Shown here: positions 59,749-64,000 of the stretch, one piece after another
Layout: every line of letters starts with the position of its first letter
Numbering within the stretch: the stretch's first letter is position 1
Program-made: the position numbers and the translations under genes
Assembly (NCBI RefSeq): GCF_002001165.1
Contig: NZ_MUNQ01000020.1
Location: 168,348-232,347, forward strand
Reading direction: 5' to 3'
DNA length: 64,000 nt
Source: Rhodanobacter sp. C05
GTDB taxonomy: Bacteria > Pseudomonadota > Gammaproteobacteria > Xanthomonadales > Rhodanobacteraceae
The notes under the pieces: generated by a model
Told to the model about the DNA's origin: nothing
What the model saw: only the letters and a program-made list of their open reading frames with translations
Database searches by the model: none

Positions 59749-62151
59749 TCACCAGTGCTTGGACACACTGACGCTCAGGAATCGACCGATCGGCGAATAG
59801 TTGGTCGAGTCGTAAGGCGGGTTGTTGCTCGACGGTGCGTACAACGGGGGCGACCGGTCGAAGAGATTCGTCGCCGACAGCACAAAGTCCATGCCGGAGA
59901 AGAAGCCGTGGTGCTCACCGGTGGCATAGCGCAACGTGGCGTCGATGGTGGTGAATGAGCTCGACTTGCTTCCATCCACCGTGTTGGTCACGCCACTGAC
60001 GTAATTGGCGAAGGTCGAAGCAGAGAGCCCGCCTTGACTCCAGACGGCACCGATGCGGCCTTTGATCCTGGCTGGATAGAACAAGGTGCCTGACAGATCG
60101 TGGACACGATCCGCCGTGGTGGTCTGTTGCGAGCTGTCCAGCCAGCCGAGCGATCCGCGGATCATCAGCCGGCCAGGGCCAAGATCGGCCCCGTACGATC
60201 CTGAGAGATCGAGCCCCTTGACGTGTTGCGCGACGGTGTTCATGTAGCGATTGAAGGCAATCGCAACAACTTTGCCAGGATCGTAGGGAACGCCGGTGAA
60301 GTTGCTGAACTGCGAGTTCGCGATAACGGCTGCCTGCTCGCCGGCCGTCGGCGAATAGTCGATGAACTGGGCGTATGCGGGGTTGCTCAGTGCCTGCGCC
60401 TGGTAGACGAGCGGCTGCGCTATACGGCCAGTAAAGTCGATGTCGAACCAGCTCAGCTCCGTCTCGAGTGCCGGCAGCGCTTCGGGATGGAACGCCATCG
60501 AGGCACTCCACGTACGCGCGCGTTCGGGTTCGAGATCGGGGTTTCCGCCATAGGGAATCAGTACTGTTGCGTCGCTCGCGTAGCCGTTGCCGCCAACCGT
60601 GGCCGCTGGATACAGACCGGCATATTGCGTTTGATATCGCTGAAGGAGCGTCGGCGCCTTGAAGGACTTGCCCCAGGACGCCTTCAGCGTGAAATCGGTA
60701 CCGGGTCCATAGATCACGCCGAGTTTCGGAGTGGTGACCCCTCCGAAGCTGGCGTAGTCCTCCCCGCGCAGTGCGGCGGTCAGCTCCAACCGCTGCACGG
60801 CGGGAATGCCCTGATCCGCGCCAATCAGCGGCAGATTGATTTCAGCATAGGCAAAGCGGCTGCTGTCATCGCCGTCGGCGCCGACAGTTCCACTGACCAG
60901 ACTGCTTTGCAGGAAATTGTTCGTCCTGTATCCGGCGCCCACCGCCAGTCGCGCATCTCCACCGGGCAGAGCAAACAGCGGACCTTCAGCACCCAGCTCG
61001 TAGGTGCGACTCGTGTTGCGATAGAGGCTGCTGGCAATAGGCGTCAGCCGCCCTGTTGCGCGGGTACCTATCGATAGTCCCGAGATGACGTCGTCCCTAC
61101 CCCAGGTTCCCCCGATGGACATCGTCCAGTCGTTCGGCAGCGATATCTCGACGCTGGGCGAAACAAAGGAAGTCGTCGTCTCCGCCGTGGCCGGATAGAA
61201 CTGGGTGGGGATCGCCGTGTAGTACGTGAGCTGCTCGCGCTCAGTCCTGAAGGCATCCACTTGCAGTTCGACGAGACTGCCCATCGACTGATGGAGACTG
61301 AGCAACCCGCTGCGCAGGTCGCTTTGCGGATAGAGCGTGGTGGGGTTGAACAGGTAATCGGTATAGTCGCGCTGGTCGGCATAGATCGGATCGCTGGATG
61401 CCTTCTTCCAGGTCGCGATCAGGCCGCCGCTGGACCAACTGGTACCAGCCGTGGCGGTGTACTCGCGAGTAGTCAGTCCACCATCCGTCGCACCGCCATA
61501 ACGCGTGCCGAGCGTCACCCCGTTATAGTCGCGCTTCAGTATCACATTGCCTACGCCGCCCACGGCATCGGACCCGTAGATGGCCGACGCCCCATCCGGA
61601 ATGATTTCGACGCGATCCACTGCCTCGACCGGGATGGAGTCGATATCGACCGCCTGCACAAAGCCGCTGTAGGCAAGCCGCCGCCCGTTGAGCAGTGTCA
61701 GCGTGGCGTCGGGTCCCAGGCCACGCAGATTGAGCGACGATCCGCCAGAGATGTTCTGATTGGCGATACCACCGCCTTCGGCCCCACCTACTATTCCCGG
61801 GTTCTGCCCCCCGTTGAAGTTCTGCGGTACGCTGCGGATCACCTCGCCGAGATCCGCGAAACCTTCCTGCTGGATCTGCTCGCTGCCGATCGTGATGACC
61901 GGTGATGGCGTGGTGCCGCCGCGGATGCGCGTGCCGGTGACCGTCACGGTCTGCAAGTTGGTTGCCGCTGGCGCTGCGGATGTGTCGGTCGATTTTTTCG
62001 GTTGCGTCTTGGCCGGCGCCTTGGTCACCGGCGCCCTACTCTGCGTGGTCGTGTCCGTCGTGGCGTCCTGGGCCATGGCCCACTCGCTCGTGCCGGGGGC
62101 GGCGACGAGCAAGGCGATGGAAATGGCGTTGCGTAGCGTGCTTGTCTTCAT
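59749..62151 (-). CDS. TonB-dependent receptor of the lasso cluster
   Basis: 800 residues. Signal peptide (NAISIALLVAAPGTSEWAMAQ), Lys/Thr/Pro-rich linker, TonB box-like LQTVTVTGTRIRG, and a plug domain with DLGEVIRSVPQNFNGG, SSLNLRGLGPDATLTLLNGRRL and VDRVEIIPDGASAIYGSDAVGGVGN. A 22-strand barrel follows, ending SVSVSKHW, an aromatic C-terminus. In isopeptidase-type lasso clusters this receptor is thought to import the lasso peptide, possibly with cargo such as iron. The 62151 start has AAAGGA upstream; a longer frame to 62334 is not credible. Confidence 0.93.
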   Translation of the reverse strand: MKTSTLRNAISIALLVAAPGTSEWAMAQDATTDTTTQSRAPVTKAPAKTQPKKSTDTSAAPAATNLQTVTVTGTRIRGGTTPSPVITIGSEQIQQEGFADLGEVIRSVPQNFNGGQNPGIVGGAEGGGIANQNISGGSSLNLRGLGPDATLTLLNGRRLAYSGFVQAVDIDSIPVEAVDRVEIIPDGASAIYGSDAVGGVGNVILKRDYNGVTLGTRYGGATDGGLTTREYTATAGTSWSSGGLIATWKKASSDPIYADQRDYTDYLFNPTTLYPQSDLRSGLLSLHQSMGSLVELQVDAFRTEREQLTYYTAIPTQFYPATAETTTSFVSPSVEISLPNDWTMSIGGTWGRDDVISGLSIGTRATGRLTPIASSLYRNTSRTYELGAEGPLFALPGGDARLAVGAGYRTNNFLQSSLVSGTVGADGDDSSRFAYAEINLPLIGADQGIPAVQRLELTAALRGEDYASFGGVTTPKLGVIYGPGTDFTLKASWGKSFKAPTLLQRYQTQYAGLYPAATVGGNGYASDATVLIPYGGNPDLEPERARTWSASMAFHPEALPALETELSWFDIDFTGRIAQPLVYQAQALSNPAYAQFIDYSPTAGEQAAVIANSQFSNFTGVPYDPGKVVAIAFNRYMNTVAQHVKGLDLSGSYGADLGPGRLMIRGSLGWLDSSQQTTTADRVHDLSGTLFYPARIKGRIGAVWSQGGLSASTFANYVSGVTNTVDGSKSSSFTTIDATLRYATGEHHGFFSGMDFVLSATNLFDRSPPLYAPSSNNPPYDSTNYSPIGRFLSVSVSKHW

Positions 62152-62334
62152 GGCTGCGTCCTTTGCTTTCCCCTGGGTTGGCCCTTCTCGCGTGCCGGTC
62201 CGGTCGTGTCCGGAGTTGGCAAGGTCGTCGGGCAAGATCTGTCTCGCGTATGGCTTGCACAGGCGGCGGATGCGGTATCGCTGACCAAGAAAACCCGCAA
62301 TCGGCCAAAGTGGATTGCCGCAGCAACACCACAA

Positions 62335-62353
62335 TGTTACTTATACCGTAACA
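62335..62353. promoter_or_regulatory. TGTTAC-N7-GTAACA palindrome between receptor and XRE gene
   Basis: Exact inverted repeat with TTATACC in the middle, 184 bp before the receptor start and 60 bp before the XRE start. Size and spacing suit a helix-turn-helix repressor dimer. TATACC could overlap a -10 box, so binding would block transcription. Regulation by the XRE protein is inferred. Confidence 0.55.
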
Positions 62354-62412
62354 GACAGAGTGGAGACAAGACTGCATGCTGGCTTTACGACTCACATCCC
62401 CGTGGCAGCACT

Positions 62413-62733
62413 TTGGACGACGCCCGCCTCATCTTTGCCAACCGCTTGCGCGCAGCCCGACTGGCGGCTGGCCTGACCCAGGAAGCGTTGGGCGTCGCCA
62501 CCGGGATCGTGGCTGACGTGGCGCGCACGCGGATCAACCGCTACGAACGCGGCGTCAACGAGTGCGATCTGCGCACCGCGAAGAAACTCGCCGAGGTACT
62601 CGGAATGCCGCTCGCGGCGCTGTATGCGGATACAGACGAAATCGCAGAGGTGATCGTTACGTTTGCGAAGCTGCCGCGTGCGGAGCAGCGGACCGTGGTG
62701 AGCGAGCTTAAAGCGCGTGCCAAGAAGCGATAG
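62413..62733 (+). CDS. XRE-family transcriptional regulator
   Basis: 106 residues from a TTG at 62413. Cro/CI helix-turn-helix: FANRLRAARLAAGLTQEALGVATG, then TRINRYERGVNECDLRTAKKLAEVLGMPLAALYADTDE, quoted in parts. A short C-terminal helix ends in a basic ELKARAKKR. The frame is open to 62206 but has no ATG or GTG nearer; a Shine-Dalgarno is not clear, so it may be leaderless. Divergent from the lasso receptor; probably represses itself and the receptor operon. Confidence 0.8.
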   Translation: MDDARLIFANRLRAARLAAGLTQEALGVATGIVADVARTRINRYERGVNECDLRTAKKLAEVLGMPLAALYADTDEIAEVIVTFAKLPRAEQRTVVSELKARAKKR

Positions 62734-62785
62734 GCCGCCGGCAACCGACGATAGAGCTGAAAGCAGCCGTTACTGCCCGCCAACA

Positions 62786-62868
62786 AAGGGGACGTGGCCA
62801 ATTAAATGCAGCACACCGGCATGGTCAACCAACGTGGTTGACGAAATTAATTAGCCACGTCCCCTTTA
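62786..62868. repeat. Nested-hairpin element (REP/RAYT-like)
   Basis: Outer arms AAAGGGGACGTGGC...AATTAA and TTAATTAGCCACGTCCCCTTT match at 20 of 21 positions over 83 bp. A second exact dyad GTCAACC-AACGT-GGTTGAC sits inside. No coding sequence. The GGGGACGTGGC end resembles palindromes mobilised by REP-associated tyrosine transposases, but none is in the window. The flanks up to 63021 show nothing else. Confidence 0.75.
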
Positions 62869-63021
62869 ATCCCACAGAATCCATGGGGAGAAAATGGCCT
62901 TCTGAAAGGTGCCCCAGTTGCAGGGTCCACTACGCTCTCAGCAAGTCAACTTGGTGCATTTATAAGTCTTATTACAATATCTAAAGCGAAGCCACATTAA
63001 ATAAGGCATTTGAGGTTTAAT

Positions 63022-63825
63022 ATGAAATTAAATAAAGAGATTTGCGGCATGTACGGCTTGCTGCTTGTTATATTGTTATTTGTTTTTGATGGCGGTACTT
63101 TGGCTTTTGCATTTGACAATAATGGGCCATACACGCTTCGCTTTAATAACGGAAGTGCGCCATTGCGGATTTCATCATTGACAAGCATTGATGTTGCTGT
63201 CGAGAACGTTCCATTTAAACACAATTTGCCGCAAATTCAATTGGGTGTAACTGAGTACGATGAAAATACAAAGGTTCGATGGTATTACTCTTTTCGTTAT
63301 CTTGGAGTCGGCGATCAGATCACGTTTAATGGAATAGTTTATCGTGTGGATTCGATGCATTATACTGATACACAAACCACGAGTCGGTCTAATTCAAAAT
63401 CTAACCTTGACAACCAAGGTTCCATCCTCCCTCCTGTAGGAGGGTGCTATCCTCATTGTTTGGATTTTATTAAAATAGTATGGGTGGGTGGCAATCTTGC
63501 GGAAGAAAATAATAAATCGACTATTACTCTCGTTGATTCGTCTTCATTTTCCGTAATCATTGGCGACACCTATTTGTTGGATGTGAATCTTGATTCCGTA
63601 AAGATCGATTCAGTTGGTGAAATTCATGCAAATATCGAATGGCGTGATCACATAAATTCGCTAGACGATTCGATAGCTGGACAGCCGGCTAAGCCCCCTA
63701 AACATCTGATAGTCGGGGTAGGGGATGTCATTGATTTACCTGTAGTAGGTCATTTTCTCGTGAAATCTATACTACCTGCAACTTCCTCACATGCTGACTG
63801 GGTAATTCTGGCTCCAGAAAAGTGA
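63022..63825 (+). CDS. Low-GC exported protein, unknown
   Basis: 267 residues with signal peptide (MYGLLLVILLFVFDGGTLAFA). The mature part is beta-rich with Asn, Ser and Asp (PYTLRFNNGSAPLRISSL; STITLVDSSSFSVIIGDTYLLDVNLDSVKIDS in parts) and two Cys in GGCYPHCLD. No domain recognised. Base composition is strikingly A+T rich beside the rest of the window, a sign of recent transfer. TGAGG lies 6 bases before the ATG. Confidence 0.75.
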   Translation: MKLNKEICGMYGLLLVILLFVFDGGTLAFAFDNNGPYTLRFNNGSAPLRISSLTSIDVAVENVPFKHNLPQIQLGVTEYDENTKVRWYYSFRYLGVGDQITFNGIVYRVDSMHYTDTQTTSRSNSKSNLDNQGSILPPVGGCYPHCLDFIKIVWVGGNLAEENNKSTITLVDSSSFSVIIGDTYLLDVNLDSVKIDSVGEIHANIEWRDHINSLDDSIAGQPAKPPKHLIVGVGDVIDLPVVGHFLVKSILPATSSHADWVILAPEK

Positions 63826-63996
63826 AAAAGAAGAAAGGGCCAGCTCAAACTCCACGTGCAACCCATAAGGGGCCGGAGGCTGAGGTTTCCCCACGAATCT
63901 CTTCGCTCAATCAACGCCTTGCGTGCGGACTGAAGAAACAGTGCGCGCATGATGCGGTCATTCCCCACGGGTTACGAGGCCAGAGGAGACCACACC

Positions 63997-64000
63997 ATGC
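63997..64000 (+). CDS. Possible start of a gene cut by the window edge
   Basis: AGAGGAG followed by ACCACACC and ATG at 63997 is a good initiation site, but only one codon is visible. The 63,826-63,996 stretch shows no gene I can support. Confidence 0.25.

Noticed and set aside
54720..62733. A second lasso precursor in the cluster
   Set aside because: I scanned the intergenic stretches on both strands for a leader ending in T-x-G and found only the one at 54956.

Overview
The window is high-GC proteobacterial chromosome. Gene content points to the Xanthomonadales, most likely Rhodanobacteraceae (Rhodanobacter/Dyella/Frateuria type): a PhoP/PhoQ-like pair with a PepSY protein, Xanthomonas-style TonB receptors beside glycoside hydrolases, DUF885/M48/META housekeeping proteins, and a xanthomonin-like lasso peptide cluster. 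The assignment rests on gene content and protein style only; no rRNA or tRNA was found.

Layout. 1-29,100 is mostly housekeeping: two-component system, dusA, TMEM175 channel, ferredoxin reductase, DUF885 peptidase, hemolysin III, TonB, cysteine dioxygenase with an FAD partner, a phospholipase D/cardiolipin synthase, nicotinamidase, KirBac channel, quinone oxidoreductase, TrmO, a MASE2-GGDEF cyclase, M48 protease, acyltransferase and an Hsp70-like ATPase. 29,100-35,400 is an accessory patch: a 3'-truncated DUF1223 gene, an unknown lipoprotein/secreted-protein pair, a DUF6765 protein and several small orphans. 36,865-46,864 is a carbohydrate locus, all on the minus strand: TonB receptor, GH3, GH30, a phosphodiesterase and an M14-like peptidase, with a perfect 12-bp-arm palindrome upstream of the receptor. 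47,000-53,700 is patchy and repeat-rich: a GFA gene and a broken GFA copy, a thiopurine methyltransferase gene with no normal start codon, three paired-hairpin repeats, and a 189-bp MITE-like element with terminal inverted repeats and an 11-bp target duplication.

The most interesting system is the lasso peptide locus at about 54,087-62,733. A 46-codon precursor gene (54,956-55,096) lies between a GntR-like regulator and the maturation genes. Its predicted 20-residue core starts with Gly after a Thr at leader position -2 and has Glu at position 7. That implies a seven-residue macrolactam ring, as in xanthomonins, which it matches at E7, I9, G10 and the PGISE tail. A hairpin terminator/attenuator separates the precursor from the fused B protein (recognition element plus cysteine protease). 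B overlaps the asparagine-synthetase-like cyclase C by ATGA. Convergent with these, sharing a CTAG double stop, are a lasso-specific isopeptidase and a TonB receptor. A divergent XRE regulator faces the receptor across a TGTTAC-N7-GTAACA palindrome. No ABC exporter is present, the usual state of isopeptidase-type lasso clusters. Downstream lie a nested-hairpin element and a low-GC secreted protein gene of unknown function.
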